From an uncultured Rubritalea sp. (lineage in GTDB: Bacteria; Verrucomicrobiota; Verrucomicrobiia; Verrucomicrobiales; Akkermansiaceae), in the NCBI GenBank assembly GCA_937923145.1, contig CALAJT010000015.1:110892-174891 (forward strand): a stretch of 64,000 nt of DNA, read 5' to 3'. The number at the start of each line of letters is the position of its first letter. Position 1 is the stretch's first letter. The notes beneath the pieces were generated by a model. The model saw nothing but the letters and a program-made list of their open reading frames with translations, ran no database searches and was not told the DNA's origin. Both the position numbers and the translations under genes were made by a program. Positions 9,394 to 17,960 of this stretch are shown one piece after another.

Positions 9394-10656
9394 TTAACTT
9401 TTCTTTATCAGTGAACTCAGCTCCTCAACAGACATATTCAGTAAGTCAGCTGCTCGTTGTACATTAGAAGGAATTTGTAGACCTTTTGTAATGGGAATGT
9501 CTTCAACAAGTAGTAAGTTAGTGTCAGCTAGAGCACAGGCTCTTGCCATCGTATTTTCTAGTTCACGTACATTGCCTTGCCAATATTGTTCTTGGAGTTT
9601 CTCCTTAGCTTCGCCAGAGAGGTTGATGGTTCCTAAGTTATTTTTCATAGTAATCTTCTTTAGGAAAAATTCTGCTAGCAGAGGTATGTCTTCTTTGCGC
9701 TCACGCAGTGGTGGTAGGTGAAGCTCTACTACATTTAGTCGATAGTAGAGATCCTCACGGAAACGCTCCTCAGCTACTTCGAGTGCAAGATTTTTATTTG
9801 TCGCAGCTATAATTCTTACATCACTACTGAGTGTTTCATTGCCACCAACTCGCGAGAAGGTGCCCTCTTGAAGCACACGTAGTAGTTTCACCTGAACAGA
9901 AAGTGGCATATCCCCTATTTCATCGAGAAATAATGTACTCTGATCACATTGCTCAAAACGCCCCGCTCGTCTAGCAGATGCACCAGTAAATGATCCCTTC
10001 TCGTGACCGAATAGCTCACTCTCTAGAAGATTTTCTGGTATAGCTCCACAGTTAATTGCTACGAGTTCATTTTTACGACGTGGTGAGTGTTCATGGATAG
10101 AGTTAGCTACTACTTCTTTTCCAGTACCACTCTCACCTGTGATCAGAATCGGAGCATCCGTTTTAGCAACTTTACCAACAATTTTAAACAGATCTTGAAA
10201 GACTTTTGACTCACCAATAATCGTGCTTTGAGGTCTCAGAATGACGGACTCTTCGTCCTTAGATTCTAAAGCGGACTTACGCTCATCAATAGTTTGCCAA
10301 GCCCTCTCAACTACGGATCTGAGTTCAAATGGAAGTGATTCCTTTTTAAGAATATCATGTGCGCCTGTCTGAGTAGCTTCGATGATTTGTGAGGCACTAG
10401 GAAAGGCAGCTGTTAGAATAAATAATGCAGTGTTATTAGCTGCTCGTAGCTGCTTAAGAAGTTCTAAGCCATCGATCGGCTTAAGATCATCTGAAGCGAT
10501 GATCAACTCTACGTCAGCTTTCTGAGTAATTATAAGAGCCTTTTGTGCGCTATCACATTTAAGGATTCTAATACCAGATTTAGGTGCCTCTAGATGCTTG
10601 GCTGCCCAGTTAAGATAGTCATGATCTGGATCTATAAGTAATAAATTTTTTTCCAT
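9394..10656 (-). CDS. Sigma-54-dependent response regulator (NtrC family)
   Basis: An N-terminal receiver domain (about 1-115) with likely phospho-acceptor Asp56 precedes an AAA+ domain with Walker A GESGTGKE (near 174), the sigma-54 contact loop GSFTGA and a Walker B-like LFLDEIGD. The C-terminal DNA-binding part is very short: AADLLNMSVEELSSLIKKS resembles a Fis-type helix-turn-helix trimmed to its minimum. The protein has 420 residues. No partner histidine kinase is in the window, so signal and target genes are unknown. uppS begins upstream with 12 bp between them. Confidence 0.9.
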   Translation of the reverse strand: MEKNLLLIDPDHDYLNWAAKHLEAPKSGIRILKCDSAQKALIITQKADVELIIASDDLKPIDGLELLKQLRAANNTALFILTAAFPSASQIIEATQTGAHDILKKESLPFELRSVVERAWQTIDERKSALESKDEESVILRPQSTIIGESKVFQDLFKIVGKVAKTDAPILITGESGTGKEVVANSIHEHSPRRKNELVAINCGAIPENLLESELFGHEKGSFTGASARRAGRFEQCDQSTLFLDEIGDMPLSVQVKLLRVLQEGTFSRVGGNETLSSDVRIIAATNKNLALEVAEERFREDLYYRLNVVELHLPPLRERKEDIPLLAEFFLKKITMKNNLGTINLSGEAKEKLQEQYWQGNVRELENTMARACALADTNLLLVEDIPITKGLQIPSNVQRAADLLNMSVEELSSLIKKS

Positions 10657-10668
10657 TATATAAGGGGA

Positions 10669-11427
10669 TTAGACTTTGCCGAAGCGTCTGTCGCGGAGCG
10701 AAAATTCCTGAAGTGAGGCCACTAATTGATCATGGCGAAAATCTGGCCAGAGTTTATCAGTAATGACGATTTCAGCGTAGCTAAGCTGCCATAGTAGGAA
10801 GTTAGAAAGTCTCAGCTCACCAGACGTTCTGATAAGTAAATCTGGGTCTGGTATGTCTGCTGTATAGAGGTGATCAGAGAGCATTTGGTTATCTATGTCT
10901 TCAATCTTAATGTCACCTGCTACTGCTTTAAGAGCAAGTTGTTTTGCTGCATCTACGATCTCTTCTCTACCACCATAAGATAGAGCTAGTATCATAGTAA
11001 CTGCAGTATTAGCAGCTGTCTTAGCGATAGCGTGATCAAGTTCATCACGAACGTTTTTAGGTAACATATCTAGTCTACCAATTGCCTTTAAACGGACATT
11101 GTCCTCTAACATTTCTGGAAGTCGTTCTTTTAGAAATTTTTCTAACAACCCCATAAGGGCCTCTACTTCTGACTCTGGACGATTCCAGTTCTCAGAAGAA
11201 AACGCATAGAGTGTCAGATACTTAATACCTAATTGATCACATGACTTTACGATGTGCTTTACGGAGTCAGCGCCTGTTCTATGTCCAGCGACTCTTGGAA
11301 GTCCACGCTTCTTAGCCCAGCGTCCATTCCCATCCATAATGACAGCAAGATGCTCAGGAACTTTGAGTGTGTCTAAGTTAACTGCTTTCTTCTTGAGCGA
11401 AAATTTCATCCAGAAAAGAATGAGCAA
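10669..11427 (-). CDS. uppS: Isoprenyl (undecaprenyl) diphosphate synthase
   Basis: This cis-prenyltransferase makes the C55 lipid carrier for cell-wall precursors from FPP and IPP at the membrane surface. The substrate motif VIMDGNGRWAKKRGLPR is near residues 29-45 and the C-terminal LRTSGELRLSNFLLWQ block contains conserved Arg and Ser residues. The open frame has 252 residues. The conserved region begins near LKVPEHLAVIMDGNG, so the true start may be the internal Met at residue 7. The response-regulator gene lies just downstream on the same strand. Confidence 0.94.
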   Translation of the reverse strand: MLILFWMKFSLKKKAVNLDTLKVPEHLAVIMDGNGRWAKKRGLPRVAGHRTGADSVKHIVKSCDQLGIKYLTLYAFSSENWNRPESEVEALMGLLEKFLKERLPEMLEDNVRLKAIGRLDMLPKNVRDELDHAIAKTAANTAVTMILALSYGGREEIVDAAKQLALKAVAGDIKIEDIDNQMLSDHLYTADIPDPDLLIRTSGELRLSNFLLWQLSYAEIVITDKLWPDFRHDQLVASLQEFSLRDRRFGKV

Positions 11428-11502
11428 TTTTCAGCGTTATGCAAGTGTCTAAATAAGGAATAGGGTATCTCTTTAACGATGCAAAATGGTAGGATTATGA
11501 AA

Positions 11503-12138
11503 CTATCTTCTACGTTTAGCTAATAGAGCTATTGAACCGAATGTTAAGAGTAATACTGATGAAGGTTCGGGAACTACATTACCTAATATCTGCACATTAC
11601 TCAATGAAATTTCTTCAGGTCCAGCATTTACTCTAACAGTAAAAGTGAGGCTATTAATTGCAGAATTATCAACACTCGTATCAAAAGCGAAATCAGATCC
11701 AAAGTTACTAGTTGGAAAAGTAGAGCCATTAGTAAAATCTGTGGCTGCTGTTGTTCCAGAAATTCCGTTACTATCAATGGTAACTCCAGAGCCTACAATA
11801 TGAATACCATCGCTAGCCGTAACAGCTCCACCTCCTGAAGCGTCCCACTCTAAAACACCTACTGTAGAGCCGTCAAAACCAAGGGTTATGTTTTCAAAAC
11901 CCAGTGTTGAAATAGAACCGTTTAGAGTAACTCTAATTTGTACACCCCCTGCGCTTCCACTTTTATCAGCAGTTATAGTACCCCCTGCGACTATAGAGTC
12001 ATTGTTTCCGCCAGTTTCAGTAAAGGTCTGGGTCCATATAGTATCATCAAAGTTCAACGTTGCAACAACTGCAGCTTTAGAGGTAATTAGTAATATTAAA
12101 GATACTATAAAGGAATAGGAGGTAATTTTTGTTTGCAT
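11503..12138 (-). CDS. Secreted PEP-CTERM protein
   Basis: The C-terminus shows the complete PEP-CTERM sorting signal: VPEPSSVLLL, a hydrophobic helix, then the basic tail AKRRR. This signal directs export and processing by an exosortase, usually with extracellular polysaccharide. The middle is rich in Gly, Thr, Ser and Asn with no recognised domain. I chose the ATG at 12138 because the peptide from there (MQTKITSYSFIVSLILL) is a signal peptide; the frame is open for a further 20 residues upstream without one. The exosortase gene is not in the window. Confidence 0.82.
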   Translation of the reverse strand: MQTKITSYSFIVSLILLITSKAAVVATLNFDDTIWTQTFTETGGNNDSIVAGGTITADKSGSAGGVQIRVTLNGSISTLGFENITLGFDGSTVGVLEWDASGGGAVTASDGIHIVGSGVTIDSNGISGTTAATDFTNGSTFPTSNFGSDFAFDTSVDNSAINSLTFTVRVNAGPEEISLSNVQILGNVVPEPSSVLLLTFGSIALLAKRRR

Positions 12139-12244
12139 AATTAATTTAAGTTTAGGCATTCGAACTTTAATAGTCCAAGTAAAATATGGTAATTTCACTA
12201 ACAGTTTTATAAGAGAAGAGACCTTATTCTAATGAATTAATTAC

Positions 12245-12430
12245 TGTGGACAACTAAGAACAAACCAGCGTCTGCCTGTGAATAAACTGTGGATTGAGAA
12301 CAACAGTGAATATCTTTAATGCTAAAAACTACTTTTCCTCACCGCCACAAAGAGCTTACCCGCACACTTTACACACGGTGGAACACTTATTCTATCAATG
12401 TGGAACAGCTAAATTAGACACTTATCCACA
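12245..12430. other. DnaA-box cluster, candidate replication origin (oriC)
   Basis: Two perfect DnaA boxes are present: TGTGAATAA at 12277-12285 (reverse orientation) and TTATCCACA at 12422-12430 (forward). Near matches lie at 12245-12253 (TGTGGACAA), 12288-12296 (TGTGGATTG), 12367-12375 (CTTTACACA) and 12399-12407 (TGTGGAACA). The cluster fills a 480-bp gene-free gap between divergent genes and lies 7-8 kb from the three parS sites. dnaA is not in the window. Origin function is inferred. Confidence 0.6.
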
Positions 12431-12445
12431 TGCATAAGAAGAAGA

Positions 12446-12590
12446 AATGTTTTCTAATTTTAAAAAGAAATATATTAACCTTGTTGGTAAGTTCCCTTAT
12501 TTAATGAGTATGTGATCATCTAATTTCAATTATTCTCTTTAAAATATTATAGAAATAAAAAGTCTCAATCAAAAGATAATTCAAGTTCAT
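12446..12590. other. AT-rich tract beside the DnaA boxes, possible DNA-unwinding element
   Basis: Directly after the perfect DnaA box the sequence becomes very AT-rich, with stretches such as TTTTAAAAAGAAATATATTAA and TTTAAAATATTATAGAAATAAAA. This is the usual layout of a DNA-unwinding element next to DnaA boxes. It could equally be the upstream promoter region of the gene at 12619. Confidence 0.4.
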
Positions 12591-12618
12591 CAAACAAACA
12601 CCAAGGAACCTAATCAAA

Positions 12619-13194
12619 ATGAAAAACAGAAATAACTTTAAAGCGATCGGTGCCAGCTTAATGCTCATTACAAGCTTGATTCCAAGCACAGTGCTAGCGC
12701 AGGCAACTCTAGAAGAAAGAAAGCAGAAAACAGCACAAGTAGCGAAGCTCTACAATATGGCAGAAAAAGCCTATAGAGATGGTGACGTAGACGTGGCTAG
12801 GGACACTCTACAAATCGTCCTTGCAGAGCAGCCAGGGCATCCTCATGCGATCGCTATGCTAAAAAGAATCAAACTCAATGGAAGCCAATTTGAGCTAGCT
12901 AAGAAAAAACGATTATTCAGTAGCGTGATCATTAAGGAGGTAGACTTCAAAGAAGTTAATCTAGCTCAAGCTCTTAAAATATTAAACCAACAAGTGATGA
13001 CTGCTTCTGGGAAGAAAGTGATTCCTAACTTTGTTATCACTGACCCGAAAGAGTATTTGGGAGATGAACGTATCGAATTACAGATGACAAACGTCCCAGC
13101 TGGAACGGTTTTAGATCATCTCATGAAAAAAACTAATACATCAGCAAAATTCGGCAAATATTCTATTACTGTTAGACCAAGATCTAGCCAATAG
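12619..13194 (+). CDS. Secreted protein with a TPR-like helix pair and a secretin/STN-like domain
   Basis: A signal peptide (cleavage after about residue 27, at VLAQ) is followed by a helical TPR-like segment (AKLYNMAEKAYRDGDVDVAR). A C-terminal domain then runs from about residue 100 with the pattern of STN/secretin N-domains (VDFKEVNLAQALKILNQQV... VPAGTVLDHLMKKTN). Such domains occur in outer-membrane secretion or pilus proteins, but the gene is short at 191 residues and has no secretin pore. An AAGGA motif 12 bases before the ATG is a plausible ribosome-binding site. The function is unknown. Confidence 0.65.
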   Translation: MKNRNNFKAIGASLMLITSLIPSTVLAQATLEERKQKTAQVAKLYNMAEKAYRDGDVDVARDTLQIVLAEQPGHPHAIAMLKRIKLNGSQFELAKKKRLFSSVIIKEVDFKEVNLAQALKILNQQVMTASGKKVIPNFVITDPKEYLGDERIELQMTNVPAGTVLDHLMKKTNTSAKFGKYSITVRPRSSQ

Positions 13195-13592
13195 TCGATA
13201 ACCAAAGGGTATAAATAATTCTATACATGGAGGCCCTGTCATTTTCTAGCATATCATTCTACAGAGAATTTATGACTGGTGTACTGTATAGTTTTTATCA
13301 ATTCCTCAGTTATGTCTAACAGTTAATAGAGCGAGCATCATCTGGATAATTTTAAGAGATAATAATTGCGAATGACAAGGATACCATGGAAATGAACCAC
13401 TTCAAAACTAAGAGTTTAGATGACCAGCAGCTGAGGGTGTGAGATTTAAATACTCTTATTTAAAAGCTCCTAGATATTTGGATCGAAAGCCTCATAGATA
13501 ACAAGAAATCTTGAAAGTATATGCTATGCTTAGTATTGCAGTTAAATAAAGAGAGAATATAGAAAGCTAAGTAGCTACTTTATTGACTATCT
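13195..13592. other. Gene-free stretch
   Basis: Nearly 400 bp lie between two convergent genes. I see no RNA gene, no convincing coding frame longer than about 20 codons, and no strong terminator hairpin. Confidence 0.5.
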
Positions 13593-15089
13593 CTAATACT
13601 TTTTCCAGAGCCTACGGCTGAACAATACCAGCACTGCAATGAACTCCAAACGACCTAGAACCATCAGTCCAGCTAGGACGATGAGTGATGGTGAGGATAG
13701 ACCAGAGTAGTTGCCACTGGGTCCTAGTTCGCCAAAGGCTGGACCGATGTTGCAAATGCAAGAGAGTACTGCTGATGAACATGCCATGGCGGTGAGGTCT
13801 GGCTCTAGTAGTGAGATTATGATGGAGCCTAATAGGAAGAAGAATACGGCTAAGGAGACGACTACAAAGACACTAGTGACTACTTCAGGATGTACTGCCT
13901 TGCCATTCATCTTGAGTTTAAGAACTACATTAGGGCGGAAGCCTATGATGATTTCGTTTTTCAGTGCCCTCATCCAGAGTAGGATCCGGGAGACTTTAAG
14001 ACCACCAGCAGTAGAGCCTGAGCAACCTCCTATGATCATGAGGAGCATGATGACCTGCTTACTAAGCACAGGCCATAGTTCGTAGTCTCCAGAGGCAAAT
14101 CCTGTAGTGGTTATGATAGTGACTACATTGAACGCAGAGTCTATTTCAGAAACATTAGTCCCATTAATGTAATGACCTATGATGAGTATTAAAGAAGAGA
14201 CTAATATGATTATGAGATAAACCCTAGTTTCTTCATGTCGCTTGATTATACTGACGGATTTCTTCTGCCACATAGCGATATATAATGGGAAGCTGATGCC
14301 GCAGAGCATCATGAAGAAGATAAGCCAGAGTTTGATATTATCTGAGAAGCTAGTAATACTATCATTCTCTGTTCCAAATCCACCTGTAGAGGTAGTGGTG
14401 AATGCATGATTGATCGCTTGGAAAAAGGTCATGTCCATAGCCCAGAGACCTAGCATACAGATGAGTGTGAGAAAGCTATACACTAGCCATAGTTTACGCA
14501 TGGCAGTACGCAAATCAGTACTAGATAGATCCGCACCGTGGATCGATGACTCAAAGCTAAGTAGTGTCTTGCCACGTGTCTCTCCACTGAAAATAAGTAA
14601 AAAAGCACCGAGTATACCCATACCACCCAGCCACTGCGTCATGGAGCGCCAAAGTAACTTAGTCTGAGATAGATTTTCGACAGATGGATAGATGCTAGAG
14701 CCGGTAGTAGTAAGACCTGAGCAGGACTCAAAAATAGCTTTGTCGTAGCTTACTCCATCAGCACCTAAACTATGAGGTAGAGCAGCGAATAGCGAGCAAA
14801 GTAACCAGCCTAAACCTACTACAGTAATCGCCTCTCTTCTAAGAATCCTTGGTTCTGCATTATCAACATTTTTACTCTTACCTTTCAGTTTATATTTACC
14901 AAAACCATACGCAGCTAGGCCAGTAAATACGGTAATCAGAATAGACATCCACCAGCCAATATAATCCACAGCTGATGCCCCTGGTCTATTCGAGATGAGA
15001 ATTTCACCAAGCACAAAACAGGCACCCATACTCACTCCGAGGAGCATTATGAGAATCCCTAAGGATCGTATGATGATACTAGAATTCAT
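13593..15089 (-). CDS. trkH: TrkH-family potassium uptake membrane subunit
   Basis: TrkH forms the ion-conducting part of Trk/Ktr potassium uptake systems. The four selectivity-filter loops can be read: SGLTTTGSS (about 124-132), STGGFG (about 234-239), TTTGFASG (about 325) and the last repeat around GPAFGELGPSGNYSG. GGCSGSTAGGLKVSRI is also typical. It has 498 residues and about 10-12 membrane helices. The gating subunit gene trkA is not adjacent. Confidence 0.9.
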   Translation of the reverse strand: MNSSIIIRSLGILIMLLGVSMGACFVLGEILISNRPGASAVDYIGWWMSILITVFTGLAAYGFGKYKLKGKSKNVDNAEPRILRREAITVVGLGWLLCSLFAALPHSLGADGVSYDKAIFESCSGLTTTGSSIYPSVENLSQTKLLWRSMTQWLGGMGILGAFLLIFSGETRGKTLLSFESSIHGADLSSTDLRTAMRKLWLVYSFLTLICMLGLWAMDMTFFQAINHAFTTTSTGGFGTENDSITSFSDNIKLWLIFFMMLCGISFPLYIAMWQKKSVSIIKRHEETRVYLIIILVSSLILIIGHYINGTNVSEIDSAFNVVTIITTTGFASGDYELWPVLSKQVIMLLMIIGGCSGSTAGGLKVSRILLWMRALKNEIIIGFRPNVVLKLKMNGKAVHPEVVTSVFVVVSLAVFFFLLGSIIISLLEPDLTAMACSSAVLSCICNIGPAFGELGPSGNYSGLSSPSLIVLAGLMVLGRLEFIAVLVLFSRRLWKKY

Positions 15090-15129
15090 GAATGTTCTCT
15101 AGAATGATATTCAGAGAAAAAGCTAGAAT

Positions 15130-16143
15130 TTAGCTAAAGCCTAGTTTAGCCAAAGCTTCTTCAATATGAGGATTCACCTCTTGCTCCAGAGCTTCCATCG
15201 CACCACGTATTGCATTCTGCATTGCTAATGAGGATGATCCACCGTGTGAAATGATCACTACCCCGTTGATACCCAGCAGTGGGCTTCCACCGTAATATTC
15301 ATAAGAACTACGTTTCTTAACAGCTTTGAAAGCACCCTGGGCCATTGCTGCACCCATCGTTCTGAGTGGGCTGCGTTTAAACTCTAGCTTCATCCACTTG
15401 GACATAGCCTTAGCAGTCGCCTCACATGTCTTAAGAATGATATTCCCGGTGAAGCCATCTGTGAGCACTACATCAAGTTTTGTCTCGAAGAGATCGCCAC
15501 CTTCTACATTTCCTTTAAAAGTAAACGGAGCCTCGTCCCAGTCCTTTAATAGCTCAAAAGTCTGCTTAGTAAATGCTGTCCCCTTTTCATCTTCCTCGCC
15601 ATTTGACATGAGCCCGACGATAGGGTTCTCGACACCGTAGACATGCTTAGCAAACATAGCACCCATGACCGCATAGACCACCAGATGCTCTGGTTTGGCT
15701 TCAGGGTTAGCACCAGCATCGAGTAGATTACAGATACCGTATTCATTTGGCATAGGAGAGGCGATACCTGCTCGCTCTACGCCCTTCAGAGTTCTCAGCT
15801 TCAGTGTCGCGGCAGCTACTGCTGCACCAGTATTACCAGCGCTTACTAGAGCGTCTGCTTTACCGTCTTTCACCAGACCAGCAGCTACGGAAATAGATGA
15901 ATCTCTTTTAGAGCGTAGTGTCTTAGCACCACTCTCATGCATTTCTACCACTTGAGAAGCATGTACGATGACAGCTCTCTTATCAGTAAGATTATTCTTC
16001 TCGCATTCAGTTTTTAGAGTTTCTTCATCTCCTACTAAGTAAATGGTCTGAATCTGCGGATAGAGCGCAAGAGCCTCGCGAGCTCCTTCTATATTCACTA
16101 AAGGGGCATTATCACCACCCATTGCATCCAATGCTATTTTCAT
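15130..16143 (-). CDS. plsX: Phosphate acyltransferase PlsX
   Basis: PlsX converts acyl-ACP to acyl-phosphate, the donor for PlsY in phospholipid synthesis, on the cytoplasmic side of the membrane. It starts KIALDAMGGDNAP and contains LLDAGANPEAKPEHL and the VLTDGFTGNIILKTCEATA block. It has 337 residues. It sits downstream of rpmF as in many bacteria (yceD-rpmF-plsX), but here an intrinsic terminator separates rpmF from plsX. fabH, the common next gene, is absent; trkH follows instead. Confidence 0.95.
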   Translation of the reverse strand: MKIALDAMGGDNAPLVNIEGAREALALYPQIQTIYLVGDEETLKTECEKNNLTDKRAVIVHASQVVEMHESGAKTLRSKRDSSISVAAGLVKDGKADALVSAGNTGAAVAAATLKLRTLKGVERAGIASPMPNEYGICNLLDAGANPEAKPEHLVVYAVMGAMFAKHVYGVENPIVGLMSNGEEDEKGTAFTKQTFELLKDWDEAPFTFKGNVEGGDLFETKLDVVLTDGFTGNIILKTCEATAKAMSKWMKLEFKRSPLRTMGAAMAQGAFKAVKKRSSYEYYGGSPLLGINGVVIISHGGSSSLAMQNAIRGAMEALEQEVNPHIEEALAKLGFS

Positions 16144-16213
16144 AAATCTATACTAACTTGATGGAAATTAAATCCTATTAAAAAATCTGTCTAAATAACT
16201 CTATTCCACTACA

Positions 16214-16254
16214 CAAAAAACGAGCGACGGACAAAATGCCATCGCTTCGTTTAT
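16214..16254 (-). terminator. Intrinsic terminator or attenuator between rpmF and plsX
   Basis: On the minus strand AACGAAGCGATGG pairs with CCGTCGCTCGTT (one bulge, one G-T pair), followed by a run of T. It lies 25 bases after the rpmF stop codon, so part of the transcription from yceD-rpmF should stop before plsX. Confidence 0.75.
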
Positions 16255-16278
16255 TAGAAAGAGGAAATAATTCGCTGA

Positions 16279-16461
16279 TTAGAGCGCATCAACGTCAAGA
16301 ATCTGACGCTCACGATAGTAGCCACATGATGGGCATGCAATGTGTCCAGGAATACGAGTATCGCACTCAGGACAAGTTTTAAGAAGTGGTGCTCTCCATC
16401 TGTTTGCGCCACGACGCATTTTTTGCTTCATTTTTGAGGTTCTACGCTTAGGTACTGCCAT
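16279..16461 (-). CDS. rpmF: 50S ribosomal protein L32
   Basis: The 60-residue protein starts MAVPKRRTSKMKQKMRRG as L32 does and has four zinc-ligand cysteines in two CxxC pairs (CPEC and CPSC). It follows yceD on the same strand with a 24-bp gap. Confidence 0.96.
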   Translation of the reverse strand: MAVPKRRTSKMKQKMRRGANRWRAPLLKTCPECDTRIPGHIACPSCGYYRERQILDVDAL

Positions 16462-16485
16462 AATAATTGTGCCGATATTCGGCGG

Positions 16486-16986
16486 TTAATTGTTGTCTTT
16501 AAATTGATTGAATCCGTCTAAAGCTGACCATCGGTCATCACTCTTGCTCGGGGGCGCATCTGTTACACTATCTTCGACTGGTTTGTCCAGTGCTAAATAG
16601 CGTTCATCAAGCTCACATTCTTCAGGATCGTCACCTTCATCGCATCTAGGATAGGCTGGGAAATTTATAAGTAGCTCTTCACGCAAGTGTTCCGTAGCGT
16701 TCACGCTCCCTCCCACGATTTCGATACCGATTCCGACTTCTTCTAAAATAATTGTTTTTTTAAAAAATTTATTTGTTCGCACACACTTAAAATTGAAGGG
16801 CGCTGCGAGATATCCACGTAAAATAAGCTCATCATCAAAGCGCTGAACATAAAGATCATACTCTAATCCACCCAGCGGTTTCGCATCATTATCAGGCAGG
16901 CCAAAGACCTTATGGTCTAGCTCTCCTGAGTATGCCTTCCCCTCTTCTGGCAGATATGCCAGCTCTATGATTAATTCTTCACTCAT
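16486..16986 (-). CDS. yceD: DUF177 / YceD family protein
   Basis: YceD proteins sit upstream of rpmF in most bacteria and are linked to large-subunit rRNA maturation or accumulation. The 166-residue protein shows the family pattern: an N-terminal beta-rich part, then a conserved acidic and Cys-containing region (FPAYPRCDEGDD) near residue 115. Location immediately before rpmF is the strongest evidence; sequence similarity in this family is low. Confidence 0.8.
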   Translation of the reverse strand: MSEELIIELAYLPEEGKAYSGELDHKVFGLPDNDAKPLGGLEYDLYVQRFDDELILRGYLAAPFNFKCVRTNKFFKKTIILEEVGIGIEIVGGSVNATEHLREELLINFPAYPRCDEGDDPEECELDERYLALDKPVEDSVTDAPPSKSDDRWSALDGFNQFKDNN

Positions 16987-17122
16987 GGCTTATACGTAAT
17001 TCCTATCGTAGGATTCGTCAAGTGTAGCGAATACTTAAATCAACTGTAACAAGTTTTTTATAAAGACTTAGCTTGAGGAAAAACCCGATAAGTCTACTAT
17101 AGGGCATCAATATATTAAACCC

Positions 17123-17956
17123 ATGAAAAAACTATTCACCACCCTTTCCATCTTCGCACTCTCAGTAATAAGCTCCAAAGCTGATATATTGACTACAGTT
17201 AAAATTCCAAACTGGCAATCCTACCATATGACTTCAAAAAGTAAAAACCATGGTATAGGAGTTCTCCAAGATGGATCAATAGAACTCTTTTTCCTAAAGC
17301 GCGGTGAGAAGCTCAATCTCAATAAACCTGTAGAGCTAAAGCTCAAGATAGAACGTAGGACAAAAAATGGCACAAAGTGGACCACAAAAAGCGTAAAGAA
17401 AGATGGCTTCACCAATGTCCAGAAGGCAGCAGAGAATCCTGAAAAGCTTAGCCTATTTGGTAAAATCACTGGAGGTATAGAGTTTAAAATTGACTACACA
17501 TTTACAGATAAAGGTGTAATGATGAAAGCAGGATTCGTGGGTGAGCCTTTAGATGCAAAAACCGCCGACTACCGAATCAGTGTAGTGAGTGATGTTGAAG
17601 AATTAGTCACCGTGAGCAAAGATGAAGAAAACGACATTAAAAAGATCAAAAGTAAAACACGTGGTAGCGATCTGCGCATAGAAACGCGTAGAGGTAAACC
17701 TACTAAGATAAGATTCTACGAACCCATAGAGGTAGAAACACTAGCCAAAGATGAAATCGTATCCATCGAACTTAAAGCTGATAAGATAGGACGTAAAAGT
17801 CTCGTCTGGAGCTTGGCTAACAGCAAGCTTGGCAGCTTGAAAATCGAACCAGATGCCGACAACAAAATGCCCTATGATGGCTTCAAAGTAAGCACCATTC
17901 TCCTAGACGAAACAGGGAATATTCAAAGTGAAGGTATTTTATTAGAATATAAATAG
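17123..17956 (+). CDS. Secreted protein of unknown function
   Basis: A clear signal peptide (residues 1-20, SSKA cleavage) precedes about 257 residues rich in Lys, Glu and beta-forming residues. No conserved domain is recognised. It lies between divergent yceD and convergent rph. A possible promoter is TTGAGG, then 16 bp, then TACTAT at 17095-17100, leaving a leader of about 20 bases. The length and absence of Cys suggest a soluble periplasmic or outer-membrane-associated beta-rich protein; this is only inference. Confidence 0.6.
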   Translation: MKKLFTTLSIFALSVISSKADILTTVKIPNWQSYHMTSKSKNHGIGVLQDGSIELFFLKRGEKLNLNKPVELKLKIERRTKNGTKWTTKSVKKDGFTNVQKAAENPEKLSLFGKITGGIEFKIDYTFTDKGVMMKAGFVGEPLDAKTADYRISVVSDVEELVTVSKDEENDIKKIKSKTRGSDLRIETRRGKPTKIRFYEPIEVETLAKDEIVSIELKADKIGRKSLVWSLANSKLGSLKIEPDADNKMPYDGFKVSTILLDETGNIQSEGILLEYK

Positions 17957-17960
17957 ATAT

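Noticed and set aside
13711-14085. Long plus-strand frame across the trkH gene
   Set aside because: It is the complement of trkH, has no recognisable motif and no start signal; trkH is clearly real on the other strand.
15326-15955. Plus-strand frames across plsX
   Set aside because: They mirror plsX codons and have no family similarity. The same holds for similar frames across uxaC, gdhA, dnaE and mnmG.
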